Positions 1 to 5,876 of a DNA stretch of 8,296 nucleotides are shown piece after piece; within the stretch, counting starts at the first letter, position 1, and each line of letters begins with the position of its first letter. The DNA is from Bacillota bacterium (GTDB lineage: Bacteria > Bacillota > Clostridia > Oscillospirales > Oscillospiraceae). The notes beneath the pieces are model-generated. The model ran no database searches, was not told where the DNA came from, and saw only the letters and a list, made by a program, of their open reading frames with translations. The DNA lies in the NCBI GenBank assembly GCA_029777215.1, contig JAKOSQ010000089.1, positions 1-8,296 on the forward strand. The letters are read 5' to 3'. The translations under genes were made by a program, and so were the position numbers.

Positions 1-1934
1 ACAGCTATAGCAGCAGCGGCCTTTCCGGCCTCATTTCCGGCATGGACACGGAGACGATGGTCAAAAAGCTGCTGGCCGGCACACAGACCAAGATCGACCG
101 GCAAAAGCAGCAGCAGCAGGTCCTCAAGTGGAAGCAGACCATGTACCAGACCGCGATCAGCGACATCAACAATCTCAAGAGCAAGTATTTTGACTCGACC
201 TATGACTCGACGCTCACGACGAACCTCTCGAGCTACAAGTTTTTCAACACCAAGACCTCTTCCGTCACGAGCGGCAGCGCGGTCACGGTCAACAGTACCG
301 ACTACTCTGCAAACGTCGGCAGCGCGACTTTCAACGTTAAGCAGCTGGCCTCGGCAACGACGCTCACCGGCAGCAACACCATGTCCGCGAGCCAGTCCAT
401 CACTGGTACCGCTATCGATTTCACGGCGCTGCAGTCGGCGCTCTCCAGCGCTGACCTCACCTTTAACATGTCGCTCGACGGTGTTTCGAAGGAGATCACA
501 CTCTCCAAGAAAGATTTTGCGACTGCGGATTTTGAGACCGGCGGCTCCATCGGCGCGACCGAGCTCAACACCGTCATCCAGCATAAGACGAAGGACGCCT
601 TCGGCACCTATGTGACCGCGAACGTCAACACCACGACCGACAATGGAACCTCTTCGAGCACGCTGACCTTTGCCGTCAACATCAAGAAATCGACGGTGGA
701 CGACAACGGGGTAGTCACCGCCGGCACCGAGGCCGAAACTGGCCACGAGCTCGTCATCACCGGCGCTTCCGCGAGCAAGCTCGGCGTCACGCCCGGCACG
801 AGCTCCCTGTTTTCGACTTCCTCGACGATCGGCAGCCTCAGCGGCATCTCCGGCACCGACTTTTCCTTTAAGATCAACGGCAACAGCTTTTCCTTCAAAT
901 CGACGGACACGGTCGCCTCGGTGATCAACGCGGTCAACGCGAGCACCTCAAACGTCCGCCTCGCCTATTCCTCCGCCACCGACAAATTCACGCTCCAGTC
1001 CTCCCAGACCGGCGCGCAGTACGGCATCGACCTCACGCAGACGCAGGGGCAAAACCTGCTGGACACGCTCTTCGGGACCGGCTACAGCTCCAGCATCACC
1101 AAGGGAACGGACCTCATCGTCTCCATCAACGGCAACCAAACCTCCCGCAGCAGCAACACCTTCACGATCGACGGCCTCACGGTCACGGCAAGCTCCCTCA
1201 GCAACGGGACCGACACCGTCGTCGGCACGACGCGCGACACAAGCTCCGTTGTTTCCGCAATCAAGAGCTTTGTCAGCGACTATAACGGCCTCGTTTCCAG
1301 TCTTTACGGCACAATCACCGAGGACACCACCTACAAGGATTACGCCCCGCTGACCGACGCACAGAAGGCAGAAATGTCGGACAGCGCGATCACCGCCTGG
1401 GAGAAAAACGCCAAGATCGGCCTGCTCCGCAACGACGATTCGATTTCGACCTTCCTCCAGTCCATGGACGAGGCGTTCTACACGCAGGTCAGCAGTGCTG
1501 GTCTCGCGGCCTACTCGATCGGCATCGAAACAGTTTCGACTGATCTCTCCGGCAAGCTGACGCTTGACGAATCCGCGCTCACCAGCGCACTCTCGACGGA
1601 CCCGGATGCGGTCGCAAAGCTTTTCACTGACTCCACGAGCGGCATCTCGACGCTCGTTTCCAAGGCAATCGACAGCGCCGCCAAGCTCAGCGCCGCGAAC
1701 CCCGGCTCCCTCGTTCAGATCGCGGGTGCCTCCGGCTGGTCGACCAACGCCAAAAACAACGACATTTACAACGAGCTGCAGACCATCAGCGACAAGCTCG
1801 ACGACCTGCAGGACAAGTACGACGACGAAAAGGACCGCTACTGGAACAAGTTCAACAAAATGGAGACCGTGATCGCGAACTACCAGTCCCAGAGCGGCAT
1901 GCTCTCATCCTTCACGAGCTCGAGCTCGAGCTGA
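1..1934 (+). CDS. fliD: Flagellar hook-associated protein 2 (filament cap FliD), 5' end beyond window
   Basis: FliD forms the cap at the tip of the growing flagellum, outside the cell, and helps exported flagellin fold into the filament. The frame is already open at base 3 and reads SYSSSGLSGLISG before the first ATG at 42. This matches the usual FliD N-terminus (ISGLxSGLDTD), so that ATG is internal and the true start lies upstream of the window; 643 residues are visible. A Gln-rich helix (QKQQQQVLKWKQ) follows near residue 35. The C-terminal half has the family block YAPLTDAQKAEMSD near residues 447-460, followed by GLLRND. A charged coiled coil spans about residues 589-635 and ends in QSQSGML, as in other FliD proteins. 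The protein closes with a serine-only tail. fliS follows after 41 bp, as is common because FliD and FliS act at the same assembly stage. The family assignment is firm. Confidence 0.95.
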   Translation, partial: SYSSSGLSGLISGMDTETMVKKLLAGTQTKIDRQKQQQQVLKWKQTMYQTAISDINNLKSKYFDSTYDSTLTTNLSSYKFFNTKTSSVTSGSAVTVNSTDYSANVGSATFNVKQLASATTLTGSNTMSASQSITGTAIDFTALQSALSSADLTFNMSLDGVSKEITLSKKDFATADFETGGSIGATELNTVIQHKTKDAFGTYVTANVNTTTDNGTSSSTLTFAVNIKKSTVDDNGVVTAGTEAETGHELVITGASASKLGVTPGTSSLFSTSSTIGSLSGISGTDFSFKINGNSFSFKSTDTVASVINAVNASTSNVRLAYSSATDKFTLQSSQTGAQYGIDLTQTQGQNLLDTLFGTGYSSSITKGTDLIVSINGNQTSRSSNTFTIDGLTVTASSLSNGTDTVVGTTRDTSSVVSAIKSFVSDYNGLVSSLYGTITEDTTYKDYAPLTDAQKAEMSDSAITAWEKNAKIGLLRNDDSISTFLQSMDEAFYTQVSSAGLAAYSIGIETVSTDLSGKLTLDESALTSALSTDPDAVAKLFTDSTSGISTLVSKAIDSAAKLSAANPGSLVQIAGASGWSTNAKNNDIYNELQTISDKLDDLQDKYDDEKDRYWNKFNKMETVIANYQSQSGMLSSFTSSSSS

Positions 1935-1975
1935 TCGATAAAGTTTAAAATCTCAAGAAACAATGGTGAAACGCT

Positions 1976-2344
1976 ATGACCAGAAATCCATATGCAGCCT
2001 ATAAGCAGCAGTCGGTTATGACCATGACGCCAGGACAGATGCTCATTGCCGTGTTCGACGAGCTCATCAAGCAGCTCAAGATTGCGCAGATATCCTTTGA
2101 GGACAACAATCTTTCGGAGATCAACCGCAGCCTGCTCAAGGCGCAGAAGATCATCACCGAGCTGCGGACAACCCTGAACTTTGATTATGAGATATCAAAA
2201 AATCTTAATGATATTTACAATTTTCTAAATCGTGCTATAATAAACGCAAACGTAAAGAAGGACCCCTCGGAGCTTGACGACGTTCTCCAGATCGTCACGG
2301 AGCTGCGGGACGCCTTCTCCGAAGCGGAAAAAAGCACGAGATGA
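1976..2344 (+). CDS. fliS: Flagellin export chaperone FliS
   Basis: FliS binds flagellin in the cytoplasm, prevents its premature polymerisation and delivers it to the export gate. The 122-residue length is typical. The N-terminus NPYAAYKQQSVMTMTPGQML is the family signature: NxYxxxxVxTxxPxxLixxLyd. The rest reads as the helices of the four/five-helix bundle (FDELIKQLKIAQ, LLKAQKIITELRTTL, LNDIYNFLNRAII, ELDDVLQIVTELRDAF). The ATG is preceded by GGTGA at 1965-1969, which pairs with the extended anti-SD, at 6-base spacing. About residues 69-90 are encoded by unusually AT-rich codons, including three ATA, with CTA, TCA and GTA, unlike the rest of the gene. That segment contains a candidate promoter for flgB. 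A small GACCC/GGGTC hairpin (2343-2358) starts at the stop codon. Confidence 0.95.
   Translation: MTRNPYAAYKQQSVMTMTPGQMLIAVFDELIKQLKIAQISFEDNNLSEINRSLLKAQKIITELRTTLNFDYEISKNLNDIYNFLNRAIINANVKKDPSELDDVLQIVTELRDAFSEAEKSTR
2214..2241 (+). promoter_or_regulatory. Candidate sigma-A promoter inside fliS, driving flgBC
   Basis: A -35 box TTTACA (2214-2219, 5 of 6 to consensus) is separated by 16 bases from a perfect -10 TATAAT (2236-2241). The -10 is preceded by TGC, giving the TGn extended -10. Transcription would start near 2248, about 130 bases before flgB. The surrounding fliS codons turn abruptly AT-rich, as if the coding sequence were bent to keep the promoter. This is a match by eye; activity is not shown. 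Confidence 0.6.
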
Positions 2345-2376
2345 CCCGTCCGGGGGTCTGAAAAGGAGTAACGCCC

Positions 2377-2745
2377 ATGTTCTACGACTCAAATTCCTTC
2401 AAGGTCCTTGAAGCCGGTGTCCAGATGGCCTGGATGCAGCAGCAGATTAACTCCCAGAACATTGCAAACTCCGAGACTCCGGGCTACAAATCCAAGGACC
2501 TCTCCTTTGAGAGCGTCCTGAACGACGTGCAGGCCGCCGGTGGCGCCTCCAAAAAGGAGGTCTCCGCCATCCAGGGAACAATCACGACGAGCGACAATGT
2601 CTCCACCCGTCCGGACGGCAACAATGTCGATGGCGAAACGGAGTCCCTCTCCCTGTACAAGGCTTACGCCCAGTACAGCGCGCTGCTCACGAAGATCACG
2701 ACCGAGTTCGACAAATACAACGCCGTGCTCGGCGCAACGATGTAA
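2377..2745 (+). CDS. flgB: Flagellar basal-body proximal rod protein FlgB
   Basis: FlgB is one of the rod proteins of the flagellar drive shaft, exported through the flagellar type III apparatus and assembled above FliE and the MS ring. The 122-residue product has the rod/hook family N-terminal motif NIANSETPGYK (residues 28-38). Its amphipathic C-terminal helix (LYKAYAQYSALLTKITTEFDKY) is typical of axial proteins. There is no signal peptide, as expected for a type III substrate. The start is supported by AAGGAGT at 2363-2369, 8 bases upstream of the ATG. It lies 32 bp after fliS and 19 bp before flgC, so flgB and flgC are surely co-transcribed. Confidence 0.95.
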   Translation: MFYDSNSFKVLEAGVQMAWMQQQINSQNIANSETPGYKSKDLSFESVLNDVQAAGGASKKEVSAIQGTITTSDNVSTRPDGNNVDGETESLSLYKAYAQYSALLTKITTEFDKYNAVLGATM

Positions 2746-2750
2746 GTGGA

Positions 2751-2758
2751 AAAGGAGG
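2751..2758 (+). promoter_or_regulatory. Shine-Dalgarno that fixes the flgC start
   Basis: AAAGGAGG sits 6 bases upstream of the ATG at 2765. The flgC reading frame is open back to an ATG at 2540 inside flgB, so this site decides the start. A second ATG at 2771 is 12 bases away and less favourable. Confidence 0.85.
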
Positions 2759-2764
2759 CAGCCG

Positions 2765-3226
2765 ATGGCCATGTTTTCATCCCTCGATATCGCCGGCTCC
2801 GCACTGACGGCGGAGCGCTTCCGCTCCGATATCGTGCTCCAGAACATCGCAAACGCCGAAACGACCAAGACCGAGAGCGGCGAACCCTATCGCCGGCAGC
2901 AGGTCGTCATGCAGGACATCCCGCTGAGCTTTGAGCAGGAGCTCAAAAAAGCCAGCAGCGGGGGAACCTCCGCCGGCACGAGCACGGAGGTCACGCGCGG
3001 CGGCGTGCAGGTGACGAAGGTCGTCAAGAGCGACCGCGAGTTCACAAAGCGCTACGAACCCGACAACCCCGACGCGGATGCGGACGGATACGTCAGCTAT
3101 CCGAACGTCGACAAGACCGAGGAAATGGTTGATTTGATGGCGGCCAGCAACGCCTACGAGGCCAATCTGACGGCGCTCTCTGTCGTCAAGGCGATGATTA
3201 ACAAGACGCTCGATATGGGCAAATAA
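2765..3226 (+). CDS. flgC: Flagellar basal-body proximal rod protein FlgC
   Basis: FlgC is a proximal rod subunit partnered with FlgB, FlgF and FliE. From the ATG at 2765 the product has 153 residues, close to the family's usual size. The N-terminus MAMFSSLDIAGSALTAERFR leads to the rod-family motif NIANAETT (from residue 27). The C-terminus holds the highly conserved FlgC stretch NVDKTEEMVDLMAASNAYEA (from residue 114), which forms the helix packing inside the rod. A Ser/Gly/Thr-rich loop lies in the middle (near SSGGTSAGTST). The frame continues upstream to 2540, but that part overlaps flgB, is Arg/Pro/Ser-rich and has no family similarity, so it is excluded. The gene is followed 16 bases later by a strong terminator, which ends the flgBC unit. 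Confidence 0.95.
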   Translation: MAMFSSLDIAGSALTAERFRSDIVLQNIANAETTKTESGEPYRRQQVVMQDIPLSFEQELKKASSGGTSAGTSTEVTRGGVQVTKVVKSDREFTKRYEPDNPDADADGYVSYPNVDKTEEMVDLMAASNAYEANLTALSVVKAMINKTLDMGK

Positions 3227-3242
3227 TATCAGAAACATCCGT

Positions 3243-3288
3243 GGGGCGCCTACGGCAGAAATCTTCTGCCGGAGGCGCCCCGCTTTTT
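3243..3288 (+). terminator. Rho-independent terminator after flgC
   Basis: The arms 3243-3260 and 3264-3281 pair over 18 positions with a single A-G mismatch (3252/3272). They enclose a 3-base loop and are followed by GC and TTTTT (3284-3288). A stem this GC-rich next to a T-run is a confident intrinsic terminator. It separates flgBC from the fliE series. Confidence 0.93.
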
Positions 3289-3291
3289 CGC

Positions 3292-3319
3292 CCGACGCGC
3301 CTTTAGACCGCGCGGTCGG
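3292..3319. repeat. GC-rich inverted repeat and 12-bp palindrome after the terminator
   Basis: CCGACGCGC (3292-3300) can pair with GCGC-G-GTCGG (3310-3319) with one bulged G. The same stretch contains the perfect palindrome GACCGCGCGGTC (3306-3317). There is no T-run after it, so it is not a second classic terminator. It marks the GC-rich edge of the AT-rich gap; its function is unknown. Confidence 0.4.
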
Positions 3320-3413
3320 AAAATTGCAGGGCTCTTCCCCAAAATTAAAAATCCACAAGAGACAATGCGCACAAAAAACAAGAAAATACCAGTACAAAAT
3401 ATGTAGAAAATTG

Positions 3414-3442
3414 TTGAAAAACACAGACCGTTATGCTATTAT
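3414..3442 (+). promoter_or_regulatory. Candidate sigma-A promoter for the fliE-fliF-fliG-fliH-fliI operon
   Basis: TTGAAA (3414-3419), a 17-base spacer, then TATTAT (3437-3442) with TGC immediately before it as an extended -10. Transcription would start near 3449, leaving about 350 untranslated bases before fliE. It lies downstream of the flgC terminator and no other gene intervenes, so fliE onward is the natural target. Supported by box match, spacing and position only. Confidence 0.6.
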
Positions 3443-3627
3443 GAATAAACTTCAAAAAAATAGATTAAAATACACGTTTTTTATCGATCTCTGTACCAAT
3501 AAAAACAATTTTTTATTTATATACTATATGTTGTATCAAAATGCGGGTGCTTTGCTATGCATATTTGACGGAAAAGCGACAGCGTTCGACAAAAAGAGAC
3601 AAAACCACTTTACTTTTCAGCGCGCTG

Positions 3628-3678
3628 ATGGTACTCTAAGATTAAATAAATGGGTATTAATAGAGTTCCCTGTACCAT
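3628..3678 (+). other. Possible stem-loop in the fliE leader
   Basis: Outer arms ATGGTA (3628-3633) and TACCAT (3673-3678), inner arms CTCTA (3634-3638) and TAGAG (3661-3665), and an inner TTAA/TTAA pair (3642-3645 with 3657-3660) can fold together. The fold needs a 3-base bulge, a 7-base bulge and an 11-base loop. There is no T-run after it. It does not match a riboswitch class I recognise. Confidence 0.3.
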
Positions 3679-3798
3679 TCATCAACAAAAGCAAACGCTC
3701 AAATTTAGTTAAAAACACCAAAAAATATTACATCCTACTAGCACATTGAACCGAAGCGAGACCAAGAGCACGAAATATATTTCACGAAGGAGTTACAT

Positions 3799-4113
3799 AT
3801 GGCTTCCTTTTTCACATCCATGCAGCCGATCCAGAAGATGAATTTCAGTCCGGAGAAGGCCGTGCAGACGACCGCCGCCGACACGACAGCGTCCATTCCG
3901 TTTGCCGACGTCCTGCAAAATGCGGTTAACGAATATTCTGGCCTCCAGCAGACCGCGGACGCCGAGAGTCAGCAGCTTGCGCTCGGCAACGCCGATAATC
4001 TTGCCCAGATCACGATCGACTCGCTCAAGGCAAGAGCGGCGCTCCAGACGACAGTCCAGCTCACCTCGCGCATCGTCGGCGCCTACAAAGAAATTATGCA
4101 GATGCAAGTCTGA
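3799..4113 (+). CDS. fliE: Flagellar hook-basal body protein FliE
   Basis: FliE is a small exported protein that joins the membrane MS ring (FliF) to the rod (FlgB/FlgC) and is among the first export substrates. The 104-residue product is of normal length. Its C-terminal third carries the conserved part of the family: the helix IDSLKARAALQTTVQLTSRI and the ending GAYKEIMQMQV, compare AYxEIMrMqv. The N-terminus is variable, as in homologues. AAGGAG at 3787-3792 lies 6 bases before the ATG. It is the first gene after the flgC terminator and the AT-rich leader, and is followed 64 bp later by fliF. The short gap to fliF contains a GGCCGGCC palindrome (4118-4125) and no terminator. Confidence 0.95.
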   Translation: MASFFTSMQPIQKMNFSPEKAVQTTAADTTASIPFADVLQNAVNEYSGLQQTADAESQQLALGNADNLAQITIDSLKARAALQTTVQLTSRIVGAYKEIMQMQV

Positions 4114-4177
4114 CACCGGCCGGCCGCCGATTGCTTGAAAGCGGCAAAACGATTTCCACTGAGATCGGGAAGAGAAA

Positions 4178-5872
4178 ATGGGGAAAAAGCTTAAACTAGG
4201 CAAAATCGATTTAAAAAAGTTCAACTTCAAGGAAAGTACAGATAAGGTAAAGACATATTTTAAGGATATGCCAAAGAATAAACGCACGGTTACAATTGCT
4301 GTGGCCGCAGCCGTTGTTCTCGTTGCCATTATTCTAACAATTTCCCTGAACTCTGCCACGAAAACAAAATATGTATCCCTCTACAGCGACCTAAGCACTA
4401 CGGAGGCTTCGGACATCTATCAGGCCCTCGTCGACATGGGCGCGGACGTCAAGGTTGGCACGAACACGCAGATCCTCGTGCCGGAAAACGAGTATGACAT
4501 CTGGCTGCTCAAACTCGCGGCGAAGGGCTACCCGAAGACCGCCCTCTCCTACGATGTCTTTTCGAGCCATTCGAGCATGACGACGACGGAGACGGACAAG
4601 GCGCAGTGGTTGCTCTACCAGTTGCAGGACCGCATTCAGTCCACGCTCGAACGCATGGACTGTGTGGAGACCGCCACGGTCACGATCAGCGTCCCGGAGA
4701 CGAGCGATTATGTCTGGGAGAGCGCTGAAAACCAGGAAAAAACCACGGCCAGCGTCCTGCTTTCACTCAAAAAGGACACGAACATCACAGGCGAACAGGT
4801 CTCCGCCATCAAGAACCTCGTTGCCGCCGCCGTCCCGAAAATGGAAGCGGACAGCGTGAAGGTCGTCGACGCGACCACGATGCTCGAGCTCAGCGCCACG
4901 ACCGGCAACAACGGCAACGCGAGCTCTACCGGCCTCGATTTCGAGCTCATGGTCCAAAAGCAGATAGAGGACAATGTCGTGCGCCTTCTGACCCGGCGCT
5001 ATGGGTCGGATGGCGTCGTTGCCGTTGCCAAGGTGACAATCGACTACGACAAGATGATGACCGAGTCCTACCAGGTCAATCCGAACTCCGCGGACCCCTC
5101 GAACGGCGTTGCCAAGCACAACGAAGGCAGCTACAGCATCAACGGTAACCAGACGGCGGGCGATGTCGTCGGCGAAGAAAACAACACCGACGTCCCGAAA
5201 TACGGCTATACCTCGCCGAACGCGGACGGCGGCCTCACCGACTATACCTGGTCGAAGGACTATGACTACAGTTACATTAAAAAACAGATTGAATCCGGCA
5301 ACGCGATTTTGAAGCGCGCCACCGTTTCGGTCCTTGTGAACGACAAATCGCTAACGACCGCCACCAAGGAGGACCTCACAAATCTGGTTTCCAAAGCCAC
5401 GGACATCCCAACGGACCTTATTTCGATCTCCGCGTACCAGCTCTCAGCGGCAGTTGTTTCTCCGACGACGGGAGGGAATGTAACCACGAATACAAATACC
5501 AATACCGGCGGCAGCACGCTTCCGTTTGATTTCTCGAAGCTCAACCTGCTCAATCTGCCTCTTTGGATGTATGCGGCCGCGGGTGTCGCGCTGCTCATTC
5601 TGATCATCCTCATTATTGTGCTCGTCAAGAGAAAGAAGAACAAGGCGGCAAACTTCGCGCGCGAGCAAGCCGAAGCCGAGGAACGCGCGCGCATTGAGGA
5701 AGAAAAGCGTCAGCAGCATGAGATAGAAAACTACAAACACAGTCTTGAAGTCATGGCCAAGGGGGACATCGACCCCAAAAACGAGGCCATTCTGGAGGAT
5801 GTGCGGAGCTTCGCCAAGGATAATCCGCAGATCACGGCCAACTTGATCCGTTCGTGGATGAAGGAGGGCTGA
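4178..5872 (+). CDS. fliF: Flagellar MS-ring protein FliF
   Basis: FliF multimers form the MS ring in the cytoplasmic membrane, the base on which rotor, export gate and rod are built. The 564-residue product starts with a Lys-rich cytoplasmic tail (residues 2-36). A first membrane segment (about 37-58, AVAAAVVLVAIILTISL) and a large extracytoplasmic part with the ring-building domains follow, including the LYSDLSTTEASDIYQALVDMG motif. A Thr/Asn-rich linker with NTNTNT (residues 438-443) precedes a second membrane segment (about 463-483), which is followed by RKKNK. The C-terminal tail (about 530-564) ends in EDVRSFAKDNPQITANLIRS; this is the FliG-binding region seen in the family. The start has only a weak purine-rich site (GGGAAGAG, 4167-4174). 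Its last codons contain the fliG ribosome site, so the two genes are probably coupled. Confidence 0.96.
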   Translation: MGKKLKLGKIDLKKFNFKESTDKVKTYFKDMPKNKRTVTIAVAAAVVLVAIILTISLNSATKTKYVSLYSDLSTTEASDIYQALVDMGADVKVGTNTQILVPENEYDIWLLKLAAKGYPKTALSYDVFSSHSSMTTTETDKAQWLLYQLQDRIQSTLERMDCVETATVTISVPETSDYVWESAENQEKTTASVLLSLKKDTNITGEQVSAIKNLVAAAVPKMEADSVKVVDATTMLELSATTGNNGNASSTGLDFELMVQKQIEDNVVRLLTRRYGSDGVVAVAKVTIDYDKMMTESYQVNPNSADPSNGVAKHNEGSYSINGNQTAGDVVGEENNTDVPKYGYTSPNADGGLTDYTWSKDYDYSYIKKQIESGNAILKRATVSVLVNDKSLTTATKEDLTNLVSKATDIPTDLISISAYQLSAAVVSPTTGGNVTTNTNTNTGGSTLPFDFSKLNLLNLPLWMYAAAGVALLILIILIIVLVKRKKNKAANFAREQAEAEERARIEEEKRQQHEIENYKHSLEVMAKGDIDPKNEAILEDVRSFAKDNPQITANLIRSWMKEG

Positions 5873-5876
5873 GTAA

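Larger units (their letters stand above)
3320..3798 (+). other. AT-rich gene-poor region and putative fliE leader
   Basis: No recognised gene lies here. G+C is 113 of 360 bases in 3361-3720, falling to 12 of 60 in 3481-3540, against clearly GC-rich genes on both sides. It contains a candidate promoter (3414-3442), a palindrome CAGCGCGCTG (3618-3627), a possible stem-loop (3628-3678) and a palindrome GAAATATATTTC (3772-3783) just before the fliE ribosome site. A frame is open from an ATG at 3324 to a stop ending at 3749, with further ATGs at 3441 and 3528. None of these starts has a Shine-Dalgarno and the product resembles nothing I know, so it is not called as a gene. No ends, target duplications or transposase remnants suggest a mobile element. 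Confidence 0.6.

Noticed and set aside
1939..1946. TAAAGTTT just after fliD, identical to the -35 box of sigma-28 (FliA/SigD) promoters
   Set aside because: At the expected distance (11 bases further, 1958-1965) the sequence is AAACAATG, not GCCGATAA-like, so there is no partner -10 box.
2540..2764. In-frame upstream extension of flgC giving a longer protein
   Set aside because: It overlaps flgB completely, is Arg/Pro/Ser-rich like a shadow frame, and the ATG at 2765 has an ideal ribosome site and the family N-terminus.
3465..3490. Possible sigma-28 promoter (TAAA near 3466 and CGAT at 3485-3488)
   Set aside because: The spacer is two bases short and the -10 region matches GCCGATAA at only half its positions.
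3449..3798. c-di-GMP (GEMM) riboswitch in the fliE leader
   Set aside because: I looked for the conserved GEMM core (CACGCACAGRGCAAACC and ACGCAAAGCC type segments) and found neither; nor is there a terminator before fliE.
3289..3798. AT-rich gap as an inserted mobile element
   Set aside because: No terminal inverted repeats, target duplication or transposase-like frame could be found at its edges.
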